NCBI GenBank assembly: GCA_043228905.1
Contig: JBHGNT010000001.1
Span: forward strand, 10,478,001-10,542,000
DNA from: Azolla caroliniana
Lineage: Eukaryota > Polypodiophyta
Direction: 5' to 3'
DNA: 64,000 nucleotides
How positions within the stretch are numbered: the first letter of the stretch is position 1; every line of letters starts with the position of its first letter. The position numbers and the translations under genes were made by a program. Below are positions 33,919 to 44,790 of the stretch, piece after piece. The notes under the pieces are model-generated. The model did not search any database and was not told the DNA's origin. It worked only from the letters and a program-made list of their open reading frames with translations.

Positions 33919-34993
33919 TGTCGTGAAGATTTTCGGCAATAGTGTGAAAATCCCATAAAACGTACAAAATCGAGTATGAATCACATAATACAATAATTGT
34001 GAAGATAACATTTTAAATAAATTTAATATCTAAGTACAAAATGATGGAGGTTTCGAATGCACTTTATTACACGAGAAACGGACAACTAAATGTCAAGATA
34101 TGAGGGTATAAAGTTTGTGAAAGGAAAAGAGAAAATTGTGAGATATCCCATATAGGCACGACAAATACGGCTCTCATCATATATAATGTAGAGAAAAAGA
34201 TATTATCTTTGTGTCTATGTGTGGAGCATAGAGAGTTCAAGGTAACTTGAACTAAGAGTGGAGGTGGGCTAGTTACTCGTAAAGGGTTTTGGCCAATCAA
34301 AACTGGACCGGCGATGGAGCCGGTGATCCGGCGGCATCCGGCGCCAGTGAGACACCGGCATCCGACGGCAGCACCGGTATCCAACGGCAATCGGCGACGA
34401 CATCCGGCGACTATATAAATAAATATATAAATATATATACATATATACATATACAAGGAGGGCAAGTAAGGGTTCAAACCTTGCACCTCCAAGTTAAGAG
34501 TCAATTGGCTTACCATTAAGCCATGCCATTTAGTTGAATTTTTATTTCTATCATTGTACTTTTACATAAATATTCTCATACATGAGAGCTAAAATGAGTG
34601 AGATGGTTATCATGCACCACATGTAATACATAAACACCAAATGGCAAACATGCATTTTATACATGTCTTGTACCCTCACATGCATCATATGCATGAGAGC
34701 ATCTATAAAAGAAGGAAGGGGGAGGAGAAAAAACACGTTTTTTTTTTGTTATGAAATTAAGAAGAAGAAATTCGTTATCAAATTGATCGTGTAACTTGTT
34801 TCTTAAATCCAAAGATAAAAGTTCAATCAATCTCTCTCAATCGTTTAATCTCAACTTCTCTCTTTCCCAATCTATCTTAAGTACTTTCTCGCCAAAGCTT
34901 GCGCCAAAGCTTGTACCGACTTTGAATCCTTCCGGTTCAGAACCCCGGCGGTTCCGCCTCACGATCCGCGCGTAGTGACGGATCTTCACGACA
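33919..34993 (+). mobile_element. gypsy-2 3' LTR (1075 bp)
   Basis: It starts TGTCGTGAAGATTTTC after the purine tract GGTTTGGTGGGGGTGGA and ends GATCTTCACGACA, giving a 12-bp perfect terminal inverted repeat. A TATA box TATAAAA lies at about 34704, and a tRNA-like segment at 34460-34526. The solo LTR at 2486-3727 is its relative. Confidence 0.88.
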
Positions 34994-34997
34994 ACGT

Positions 34998-36044
34998 TGT
35001 CGTGGTATTCCGTGGGTACGTGTAAGATCTTAGGCGGTACCGTGGGGGTCTTGGACTAGGGAGACGGATGGTGGAGTCCTTAAGCTTTGTAGGCTTCGGT
35101 CTAGAATCGGCTTCCGACTCCAACAAATGTAGGTTTTCACAAAAAGACGGTTCACCGCAAACATGGACCCGACTCAAATATGTTACAAGGGAGATAAATA
35201 TACACTAACATGAATATATATTACAAGAGTCTTACAACAAGACGGTTACATGCCCCGAATCTGGTGGCTATTACATATCCATAGGCCAATACAACAAGTT
35301 AAGAGTGGGAACCGACGAAGGCGAGTCAAGTGGGCCACTTGGACCACGACGTCCATCGTTGGTCACGCCCCAAAGACGGTGGAGTGTTCCCGTGCCACTT
35401 CGCCCTTCCTTCTAGAACCGGCCGCCACACGAAATGCCCTTCATCGAGGAGAGGAAGCCGAATCACCAAGTGCTACCACCGGAATGCCTAAAGCTGTTGT
35501 TGTAGGATCCCCAAACCAAACCAAACTCCCACACGAAGAAGAGAGGGCAGCACCCGTAACTCTAAAACCGCATAAACCCTAACTTGCACGAACTCTCACA
35601 AGAAGAAGAACCTAAACGGAATACTAACGTCCACTCGAAAGAATGAACCAAGCCCACGAGATAATGAAGAAGACTAAAATGAAACCCTTAAAAGAAATAG
35701 GGTGAAAAGACCCAAGTAGAAACCCGAAGGGAACAAGAATAAGATGAAGAGGAAGAACACTACCAAACCCTAGACCTAAGTGGTATACCCTCCTAACTCA
35801 AAACGAGCAACCCCTTTATAAGGGACCCTCCCTTCCTTTTATAGAACAAGGAGAGGGATGTGTTACAATGTGGGATAAATCCCTTATTACATGGGATCCT
35901 TTGTCCCGAATTAACTATTGTTCGGTGCCATAATGGCGCTGCTATCATTTACACAATTTGTACAAGGGTGAGTGCACATGATGCACACCACCGATTCTTC
36001 TGATATCCCCCGGTTTCTCACAATGGCCCGGAATCCTCACGACA
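34998..36044 (-). mobile_element. LARD-like 3' LTR (1047 bp)
   Basis: In plus orientation it starts TGTCGTGGTATTCCGTGGG and ends CCGGAATCCTCACGACA. It carries an 18-base stretch near 35163 absent in the other LTR, and scattered substitutions (roughly 5 percent by eye). A TATA-like TATAAAAGG lies on the minus strand at about 35836-35844. Confidence 0.85.
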
Positions 36045-39000
36045 TCTGCCCCCACCAAACCGCACATCCACCGGTACATGCCAAGTTCGAAGAAGGGTGA
36101 GAGATTCAAGCCGATGAGGAACCAGTCTTCCGTAATATGCATTTCGGCTGCATGTTGGCCTCGCTAGTCCGAACTGTCGGCTCCGGTTCCTTCTCCACGT
36201 TTGCCTGCCCATAGGCTTGTTCGACCCGTCGATAGGTCATTCACCGTGATCCCGTAGTGCATGTGCTTCCCGTTGGCCCTTCTTTCGACCATATGCACGC
36301 TTCTCGTCCCTTCGGATACACGGTGTCCTCTGTCCGAGGAGCACCGGTGATGGCCCGCTTGGCCTTCGTCGACCTTCGTGTTGTCTTGGTTCTCGTTCCG
36401 CACCGATCTCCACCGCCTTCGTCCCCTCGCCACCACCTATCTTCTCCTTGGTCTTACGTTGCAACGGCGGCTGAACTGCCAATGTCTCTGGAACCAGTGT
36501 GGAGGATCCCTCTCCGGCCTTCTACGCGAGATCACCTGGACCGGTAACCCGCCTTTGCACCTGTACTCTTGTTTCGGCACCTCTGTGTGCCACGCATCCC
36601 CTTCTCGTGTTCGGCTCCGCCTGTGCCGAACTCAGGTTACTTCCCATGCACGCGTCATCGGCCCTCGCCCGGCCAGATCGTGCATCGCCGCTTCTCCGCA
36701 TATCGGTGTCCTCTGCGTCCGAGGAACACCCCGTAGTAGCCTGCTTGGCCACTTTCTTCTTGCGCTGTTGCCACTGGTTTGGAGCCTTCTGCTTGCTGTC
36801 GTCCCCTCACCCCCACCAGCTTCTTATCTCGGGTTTGGCCCGCCACGCCAGTCGTTGCCACTTCGACTGAGCCGCCGAGATCTCTGAAGCGGGTGTGGAG
36901 GATCCTTCTCCGGCCCTCGATCTTGTTTCCAGTCTCCATTCCGCGTAGTCCGTTTACGTGCCCGTGCTCTCATTCCCGGCACCGCCGTGTGTCGTCTTCC
37001 GCCTTCCCTGTTCGACACCGCCTCTGTCGAACATTGTCCCGTACTTGTGCTTTGCTTTGGCCCTTGATGCCCACACGCACGTCTTCCGATCCGCTCCCTG
37101 CTTACCCCTCACCGGCTTTCCTCCGAAATCATAACCATCCAGTAAGGGTTCGGCCTCTGTCAACTTTGGCCTCGTCGGTCCCCGATCCACTCTTCCCGCA
37201 TTGCCGGTTCCCGTTTCCTGCCGCCACCATCCTTCTCACTCGGTCTCACGTTGCCATGTCGATTTGGATTGCCGGTGTCTCCAAATCGGTGTGAGGATCC
37301 CATAGGACCGTCTTCCTTTCTCTCCTCCCGTCTTCCACGTTGTCTTCTGTTCTGCTTTCGGTTGTGCCCATTCCCGACTCGGCACACCGCTCCTTAACCG
37401 GGTCTCCCCGACAGCTTACCGGAGGATCACCCTTGCCGCATCCCGGCCCGCATGGCCTCCTTCGTTCACGTAACGCCTTGGCTAGTTAGTGCTTCTGTTG
37501 TTGCCGCCTTCATCCCCTTGCCGCCACCTTCCATTTCCCTCGGTCTCACATTGCCACGTCGGCCAAACTGCCAGAGTCTCCAGATAGGTGTGAAGGATCC
37601 TTCTTGGGCCTGCGATTTGTTGGGTCACCGACTCTCATACCAAGCGCGTCCATTCTTTGTCTTGCAAACTCTGCCGGTCGGATCCGTATCCGGTTCGTGG
37701 CCACCTCACCGGCCTCATACCTCCTTTCGTTATGCTTTCCGTCGTCCAGTCACGTTCTCCTGCCGCCACCGTCCATCTCTCTAGGTCTCACGCCGGCTCT
37801 CGTTGCCCGCTGCCGGAGTCTCCGGATCGGTGTGAGTGTCTTCGTGGAACCTCCCCTTTTGCCGTCTTTGGTTGCCCGTCTTGCCGCCACCACCATTCAC
37901 TACTCTAGGTCTCATGCCGACTCTCGGGCCGACCGCCGGAGTCTCTAGAACCGGTGTGTGTAAGGTCGCGACAGCACCACTTGCCGTTTCTCCTCTCAAT
38001 GTAGTCCCGACCTCCACGTCGGCCTCGTCTGCTGGTCACGTTCACCTACCGCCACCGTCCTTTCCTGTAGGACTCACGCCGGCTCTTAGGCCGACCGACA
38101 AATCGGTGTGAGGATCTCCGTAGACCGCCCATCCGCAGTCCTTTGCCTTCGTCCCCTCGCCGCCATCATTCGTCACTCTAGGTCTCACGCCGATTCTAGG
38201 TCCGGCTGCCGGAGTCTCTAGAACCGGTGTGGGTAAGGTCCCGGCACCGCCTCTAGTGATGTTCGTAGCCACCTCCATCCGGACGTCGTTGTTCGTGGCT
38301 ACCCCGTCTCCGATCGCGGAAGCCTCGATTACGCTTGCCGCCTCCTCTTCCTCGATCTCCTTGTCGTCGTCTTGGTTGCCCGCCTTGCCGCCGCCACCGT
38401 TCGTCACTCTAGGTCTCACACCAGCTCTTTGACCGGACGTCGACTCTCTAGAATCGGTGTGGGTAAGGTCTTGGCACCACCGCTCGTCTCCTCCCCACTT
38501 GATGTTTCGGGCGACCGTGTCCCGAATTCTCCGCCCACTCTTGAAGTGCCTCTTCCCACTCCATAGTCACCGGCCGGCCTCATCCATGGTTGTCCCCTTT
38601 CCACTAGACGAGAGGGTCGTTAGCTCCACACGCTCTCCCACGTCGTCCTCGCATGCTCTTCCGGCCTCCGCGTGTAGGGGGGGGGGGGCGTATTCCTCCG
38701 CAAGTTGAAAAGGTGACTTGTTCCCCACCTTCCCCGTAATGGCACCATTGTACAGAACCCGGACCCCTACACGGCCTCATCATTATTCCACATCCGTCGA
38801 GAAGGCAGCTTCCTTCTCGACCTCTATTTGCCTCTCAATCCGAGCATCGTGGGCTTTAAAATTTTTGGGACCCTATCCCCACTCCAATGGTCGACTTCTT
38901 CGACCACACTCTAAATGGCTTCCAAACCGTTTCTTGTCCACCCTTCTTCCGTGTATCTTCATCATCGCCTTCGACATTGCCTTCACCACGAAGCCTTCTT

Positions 39001-39050
39001 CATCTACCTCCATTCTCCCTTGCCGCCTTTCACGTCGGGTTCACCAAATA
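36045..39050 (-). repeat. GC-rich repeated internal region of the LARD-like element
   Basis: A diverged motif (GGTCTCACG, then a CCGGAGTCTCTAGAA-like stretch, then CGGTGTGAGGATC) recurs near 36490, 36890, 37290, 37583, 37825, 37949, 38100, 38221 and 38451. The left copies form a 400-bp higher-order unit; the right ones are 120-240 bp apart. Minus-strand frames read as Gly/Arg/Pro/Thr-rich repeats (ETPAAGPR, RPRVTNGGGGK) broken by stops. I cannot assign a product, and these may not be proteins. A 10-base G run lies near 38680. Confidence 0.7.
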
Positions 39051-40079
39051 TGTCACGGTATTCCGCGGGTCCGTGTAGGATCTTAGGCGAAACCGCAGGG
39101 GTCTTGGACTAAGGAGACGGATGGTGGAGTCCTTAAGCTTTGTAGGCTTCGGTCCGGAATCGGCTTCCGGCTCCAACGAATGTAGGGTTTCACAAAAAGA
39201 CGGTTCACCGCAAATATGTTACAAGGGAGATAGATATATACTAACATGAATATATATTACAAGAGTCTTACAACAAGACGGTTACATGCTCTGAATCCGG
39301 TGGCTATTACATATCCATAGGCCAATACAACAAGTTAAGAGTGGGAACCGGCGAAGGCGAGTCGAGTGGGCCACCGGGACCGCGACGTCCACCGTTGGTC
39401 ACGCCCCGAAGACAGTGGAGTGTTCCCTTGCCACTTCACCCTCCCTTCTCGAACCGGCCGCCACATGAAGCGCTCTCCATCGAGGAGAGGAAGCCGAATC
39501 ACCAAGTGCTGCCACCGGAATGCCTAAAGCCGTTGTTGTAGGATCCCCAAACCAAACCAAACTCCCACACGAAGAAGAGAGGGCAGCACCCGAAACCCTA
39601 AAACCGCGTAAACCCTAACTTGCAAGAACTCTCACAAGAAGAAGAACCTAAACGGAATACTAACGTCCACTCGAAAGAATAAACCAAACCCATGTGATAA
39701 TGAAGAAGACTAAATGAAACCCTAAAACGAAATAGGGTGAAAAGACCCAAGTAGAAACCCTAAGGGAACAAGAATAAGATGAAGAGGAAGAACACTACCA
39801 AACCCTAGACCTAAGTGGTATACCCTCCTAACTCAAAATGGGCAACCCCTCTATAAGGGACCCTTCCTTCCTTTTTTAGAACAAGGAGAGGGATGCGTTA
39901 CAATGTGGAATAAATCCCTTATTACATGGGATCCTCTGTCCCGAATTAACTACTGTCCGGTGCCATAATGGCGCCGCTATCATTTACACAATTTGTACAA
40001 GGGTGAGTGCACATGTTGCACCCCACCGATTCTTCCGATATTCCCCGGTTTCTCACTATGGCCCGGAATCTTCACGACA
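39051..40079 (-). mobile_element. LARD-like 5' LTR (1029 bp)
   Basis: Plus orientation TGTCACGGTATTCCGCGGG to CCCGGAATCTTCACGACA. It aligns with 34998-36044 throughout. The internal side carries the primer-site sequence. Confidence 0.85.
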
Positions 40080-40083
40080 ACAT

Positions 40084-40337
40084 GGATAAAGTGTGAGGGT
40101 TAACCGAGAGTGTAAAGAAGGGAGGATTACTTTTAATTCTAGGGATTGAGACAACCCATTAAGACCAAGTGTGAACTTGCCTAGGGGCCTTAGGTTTGGC
40201 GATAAATATGAGGCCTGGCTACCCTCATTTGATTTGGGAAGTTCACATTTGGCCTTAATGGGTTGCCTTAATCCCTAAGATTAGAAGTAATTCTCCCTTC
40301 TTTACACTCTCGGTTAATCCTCACACTTTATCCACGT
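40084..40337. mobile_element. Fold-back MITE with about 100-bp inverted arms
   Basis: The left arm GGATAAAGTGTGAGG...GAGTGTAAAGAAGGGA is the reverse complement of the right arm ending at TTTACACTCTCGG...CACACTTTATCCACGT, with about 10 mismatches over 100 bp. Between them lies a loop of 50 or so bases. The right end reads ACGTGGATAAAG on the reverse strand. The matching first ACGT of the left end is at 34994-34997, on the far side of the LARD-like element, which inserted 4 bp into the MITE. Confidence 0.82.
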
Positions 40338-40465
40338 GTATAGAATACTAAGATACAATCTTACCACGGGATAATTTATGGTCATGCTTGTAACATGAAT
40401 CATCCAACCTCATCAATACCCTATGTTTACATATAAGGGAGAACATGTGCAATTAGTGCAAAGCT

Positions 40466-41960
40466 TTGAGTATCGATATACTTGGCACAAATAAAAGGAG
40501 TGCATATATCAAGGTGGATGGAAATGTTATTGTATGTTGGAAAATCACTGCAATTAGAGTGGTACCCCATGGATGGGAAGTGAAACTAATGTTATTTAAT
40601 GTCATGGTAACACAAATTTTGCTTTATGGAGTACAAGTATGGGGAGGCACTATCTCTCTTAATACAGGGAATGAGATTGTGAGGGTTCAAATAACAATCG
40701 ACAACGGTTCACCGAACCGCAAAACCACGGCTTAACGGTTCGGTTCGGTTTGAATGGTCAAAAACCGCGATTTAAACGGTTTAATGGTTATTTATTTTTA
40801 AATAAAAAAAAATCGTTTTTAAACAATCTTTTCATTTTTGTTTCCTCCTCGCCAAAGAACTCCTACCCATGAGCATTTAGATGACATATTTTAGGAACAT
40901 CTTTAAAATTAAAAAAAATGAAATATTATAAATTTTTAAATTTTTAAATTTTAAAAATTGACCTGGGTTGAAAACTGAAACCAAACCACGAAACCACGGT
41001 TTTAACGGTTTCGTGGTTCGGTTTGGGTTTCAAAAATAATTAACGGTTCGGTTCCAAACATGTTCGGTTTTGACCCTCTCGAACCGAACCGAACCGTTGC
41101 TGATTGTTAGGTTCAAAAAATGTTTTTAAGGAGACAATTGGGAGTTAAATCCACCACCTCATATCAAGTTATCCTCTTGAAAATAGGTGTTCGACCTATA
41201 GAGATATTGGTCCTATAAAGAGTATATTGAAATTTGATACATTACAAAAGTCAAGAAAATGCCAAATCATAGATCACCATATATTGCTTGGAATGTTGGA
41301 TGTAAACTACAAATGAATCACAAAGAGCAAAATTCTCTCACCTGGTTAGGTAGTTGACATCAAAAAAAGGTTCAAAAGATGGGATGCGGAAGATCTTTTA
41401 GAGCTTGCAAGTGATGCTCTTAAATATACAGTTATTGAGGAAAGATTAATGGAACCACAAATGAAGGATGCTAAAAGGACAAACTAGAATATTGCATTGC
41501 AAACATCAATCCGGAATGTTGGGTTCTATATCAGCAAGAAGGCCTATTGATCGTATTCAACCTTATCTCATTACTAACACAAGTATTAACTCTCGTAGAG
41601 CCCTATCACACCTTCATGCTCGATCATACAACCTATGTATTGAAGTTGCATTATGGCATCAAAATCAACCAAATATGAAGGCATGTAAGTTATGCAAGGA
41701 AGGGCTAGTAGAGGATGAGTATCACTAAGTCTTGCTTTTTACATGCTCCACATATAGTGCAATTCGTGAAAGCTATGATGATATATTAAGAGAGGGTGAT
41801 GACTTGATTGTAATTTGTCACACTAAAGAGAAGCCTAAAAAGGTCAAGCTCATATATGTATGCCTTATTCACATGTCAAGACTTGGTGCTCGAAATATGA
41901 ATATCCCTTCTTGGGTCCCATATCAAGAAAACATTTATACTTAGGTCCCATGGGTCAATA
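40466..41960 (+). pseudogene. LINE (non-LTR retrotransposon) 3' fragment
   Basis: The end of a plant LINE ORF2. First part (to 40691): the end of the RT domain with LFNVMVTQILLYGVQVWGG. After the inserted MITE it resumes with KMFLRRQLGVKSTTSYQ, LLKIGVRPIEILVL, then DLLELASDALKYTV, and ends in the C-terminal zinc-binding motif CKLCKEGLVEDEYH, then LLFTCSTYSAIRESYDDIL. Several stops and frameshifts are present, and the 5' part of ORF2 is missing, as is usual for truncated LINEs. Confidence 0.82.
40692..41109. mobile_element. hAT-type MITE inside the LINE
   Basis: A 418-bp insert with inverted ends TAACAATCGACAACGGTTC and its near-complement GAACCGTTGCTGATTGTTA, flanked by the perfect 8-bp duplication GGTTCAAA (40684-40691 and 41110-41117). 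An 8-bp duplication is the hallmark of hAT elements. The interior is rich in CGGTTCGGTTT and has no transposase frame. Confidence 0.88.
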
Positions 41961-41997
41961 TTGGCCTCTCTATGGGTGCTAAAAATATCTATCTATC

Positions 41998-42038
41998 TCA
42001 CTCTCTCCCTCTCCCTCTCCCTCTCCCTCTCCCTCTCT
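41998..42038. repeat. (CTCCCT)n microsatellite
   Basis: About six copies of CTCCCT between the LINE end and the U6-like segment. Confidence 0.9.
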
Positions 42039-42051
42039 AAAGTTACAACTT

Positions 42052-42111
42052 TTTCTCGATGTGTGCCCATAGTTGGCCAATAATCCTTGTGCAAGAGCCA
42101 TGCTAATCTTC
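42052..42111 (-). pseudogene. U6 snRNA fragment (antisense)
   Basis: On the minus strand GAAGATTAGCATGG, then CTCTTGCACAAGGAT, and at the end CACACATCGAGAAA closely match the conserved centre and 3' part of plant U6 spliceosomal RNA. A short insertion (about 8 bases, TTGGCCAACTATGG region) and the absence of the 5' stem make it a pseudogene copy. No upstream USE/TATA pair is visible on that strand. It lies 90 bp beyond the LINE 3' end. Confidence 0.75.
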
Positions 42112-42758
42112 AAAGAACAGAAAGTCACAATTGTGCTTCTAAAAGTATTGTATGTATTAAAAAAACCTGCCAATATAGAAAACCCTTGATTTCCTCTCTA
42201 GAATAGTGTGTTTTTTATGGCATAATTAGCCCTCTAATATGGCATAAGACTAGTTGACATAGATAGAAGCAAGACTTTTGAGGAAAAGGTGCTTGTAGAG
42301 CTTAATAGTGCGAAAATGGCCAAATCATCCATCCTACTTGTTGCAATACTCTATATAGAGGCCATCAAATAAAAGCCCATTTCTCATACACCAAAATGTA
42401 CCATAGGCACCTCAGCAAGAAAAATAATTGTCTTATTCTATTGGTGAGGGCAAAGCTATGGCTCTTTAATTGAAAACCTGGGAAAAATTTACCCTCTCAT
42501 TGAAGCCCAAAGTTACAAAGTTGCAATCCAAACAAATTTAGAGATTGGGCATGGTGAGGAATGTGTGATCACCGTCCTTCTCGGCGATTTGTATAAGAAA
42601 AACACGGCCCCATCCAGAGCGTGTCTTCAGAGGGGCAGACTTCCTGCCCACAAGGAAAACAAATGCGTCTGGGACGGAATGGAGAACGACGAGAGTGCCA
42701 TCCTGAGACATCCAACACTTGACGTCTCCAACTCTCCCTTGTTGTCTCTGTGTGTGTG

Positions 42759-42817
<59 letters not shown>

Positions 42818-43890
42818 GTGTCTCTCCATAGTGTGAAGAAATTACATTAATAATGAAGCTATCGTATTGAGCAGGGGTAGATTTGACATTTCTAAAACCC
42901 AATTGAGGAAGGGGGGGGGGGGGGGGGGGGGGGGGGTAAGGTTTTAGAGTAATGTCTTTGCTTTTATTCATCACTCCATTTACATAATAATCCCTTCCCC
43001 TGCATCCCCATCCTAAAGGTTTAGCGATGGCGATAACGATAACAGAGGCCTAGGAAAATCTCAGGTAATATGATTCTACTGTGTTTCCCCTTTTAACTCT
43101 TTGCTTCTCATTCCTCGCCTTTTTATCCTTTCCTTGATTCCTTCCTCTCTTTCTTTCTTTCTTTCTTTCCTTTGCTATAAAAAGAAGTCCCCGTCGCTAC
43201 ATACCGACATTTCATTTCTCTGTGAATATTTATGGACCTGATCTCTTTTCTTATCTTAATAAAAATCTCCCTTTTTTGAAGACGTTTTTTTATTTGTCAC
43301 ACATATATGATAGAAAACACCATCAGATGTTAGAGTTAGGTCCATTCATTTACCAGGTCTTTTGAAAAAGGAGAAGGAAGAAATTACTTGTTGAAGCTCA
43401 CATAGATGGACCTTTATGTCGATTATTTCTTCCATATCGTAAATAATAAAAGGGAAGGGAAAGACCTGCCAAATGCAAGGTTTTTTTGTGATCATGAATG
43501 TCTATGCTAGAGGCGTAATGTTTTTGCTAGAGACTAAATTTTATATTATAAAATACCACTTTTATTAGAGACTAATGTATATGTTGGGAATCATATAGTT
43601 CCAACTTCCTATGTTGAATGAAGTGGATTGGACATGTCGCAACAAGTTGGCTACTAGATCCATGCTAATCAACAATCTTTGGTCTTCTCTTATGTTGATA
43701 AAAAGAAGAATACATTCGAAATGACCTTATTTTGTACTCAAAATATGCAAAAATTTGAACATACCTCCTTTTGGCTCTAAGCTTGTGAGTTTATAAAGCT
43801 TTTGCAAAGCATAAGGATGTGAAAAGTGGGCGGAGAATCTGTCTTCAGACTAAGCAGACGGATTTTGGTGAATTTACTTTGGTTGAAATA
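42112..43890. other. Intergenic DNA with low-complexity tracts
   Basis: No gene recognised. It contains (TC)n at about 42761-42815, a 26-base G run at 42911-42936 and a short (TTTC)n near 43155. A short ATG frame at 43027 (MAITITEA then stop) followed by a GT-like donor is too weak to call an exon. Confidence 0.6.
42911..42936. repeat. Poly(G) tract, 26 bases
   Basis: Uninterrupted run of G. Long G runs are rare in plant DNA and can also be an assembly or polishing artefact. Confidence 0.85.
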
Positions 43891-43894
43891 TCTG

Positions 43895-44790
43895 CTAATG
43901 TAATTTGATGAAGAAATTATTGTTGGGAACAATTCGGTTGATATGTATGTAAAATATGGTTCAGGAAGATATTATGGTTGGGAATAGTTTGGTTGATATG
44001 TATGCTAAAATGTAGTCAATTTTTTGGCCAAGATGTATGGTGAACGTGGTCAAGAAGATATTCTGGTTGAGAATACTTTGTTTACAATGTGTGGTAAATG
44101 TAATCTGATCTTCAAGAACCAGAGAAATAATGTGGCTTCATGTAATCCATTTCAAGAATTCAATCAAGAAAGCTTTAATCATTTCAAAGCTACTTACAAA
44201 TTCCGTCACTGTTGCCCATTGAAAGCTTATGGTAGAGTATAGATCATGTAGATAAGGACCGGGAAATACATTCTGATACTATGGAAAAATGGTTTGAATG
44301 TGACCTTCCAATTTCAAATAGTCTAATCAGTATGTTCGCCAAATGGGACTTCCTTTATGGACAACAAGCGTTCAAGCTGTGGTTGTGGTTCATTCTCAAA
44401 TGTCATTCACATAGTCAACAAGTTTCCAACCTAAATCATTGCTGCATGGACTGCACTGATTGGGGATATGTGGAATATATGCCACAAATTATGTCATCAA
44501 GCTTTTGATTGACCCTTTTGACGGTGATGGATGCTGCTTCTAATTCGACTACATTATTGTTGACTCTGGAAAGTTGTGGTAATTGAGTGCTGTGGAAGAA
44601 AGTTACATGATACATACATTGATTGCACCAAATGGTTTTGATAGGGATTGATCTGTATGCCATTTGCCTCATTGACATTTATTCTGGAAGGCCAAACGTG
44701 ACTCACTTGTATGCATGTTAAGTATTTGATAGCATGTTAATGCGTGATGTTGTGACATGGAGTTTGTTACTAAAATGCCATACTATTATT
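43895..44790 (+). pseudogene. Decayed PPR (pentatricopeptide repeat) gene
   Basis: Fragments in shifting frames match typical PPR-PLS motifs: VGNNSVDMYVKYG and VGNSLVDMYAKM (43930-44015), EDILVENTLFTMCGKCNLI (44058-44115), CDLPISNSLISMFAKWDF (44300-44355) and VFDSMLMRDVVTWSLLLKCH (44727-44785). Intact PPR proteins bind organelle RNA. Here stops and frameshifts separate nearly every repeat and no long open frame remains. The start and end are approximate. Confidence 0.6.

Larger units (their letters stand above)
30915..34993 (+). mobile_element. gypsy-2, 5'-truncated Ty3/gypsy element
   Basis: Only the RT-RNase H-integrase part and the 3' LTR survive; gag, protease and 5' LTR are absent. It belongs to the same gypsy lineage as gypsy-1 but has a longer, different LTR (1075 bp). 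The truncation point abuts the gypsy-1 3' LTR. Confidence 0.85.
34998..40079 (-). mobile_element. LARD-like non-autonomous LTR element
   Basis: LTRs at 34998-36044 and 39051-40079 enclose about 3.0 kb with no gag, protease, RT or integrase motif in any frame I read. On the minus strand the polypurine tract (GGTTTGGTGGGGGCAGA) precedes TGTCGTGAGG, and the PBS TGGTGAACCCGACGTGAA (about 39029-39046) follows the 5' LTR. Both signals match the gypsies, which could have supplied proteins in trans. Flanks ACGT (34994-34997) and ACAT (40080-40083) look like a 4-bp duplication with one G-to-A change. Confidence 0.82.

Noticed and set aside
36257-38708. Plus-strand frames of 110-171 residues in the LARD core
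   Set aside because: They overlap in all frames, are dominated by Pro/Ser/Leu/Arg from GC-rich repeats, have no domain, and the element runs on the minus strand.
42565-42974. Frames over the (TC)n and poly(G) tracts
   Set aside because: Low-complexity translation on both strands with no other support.
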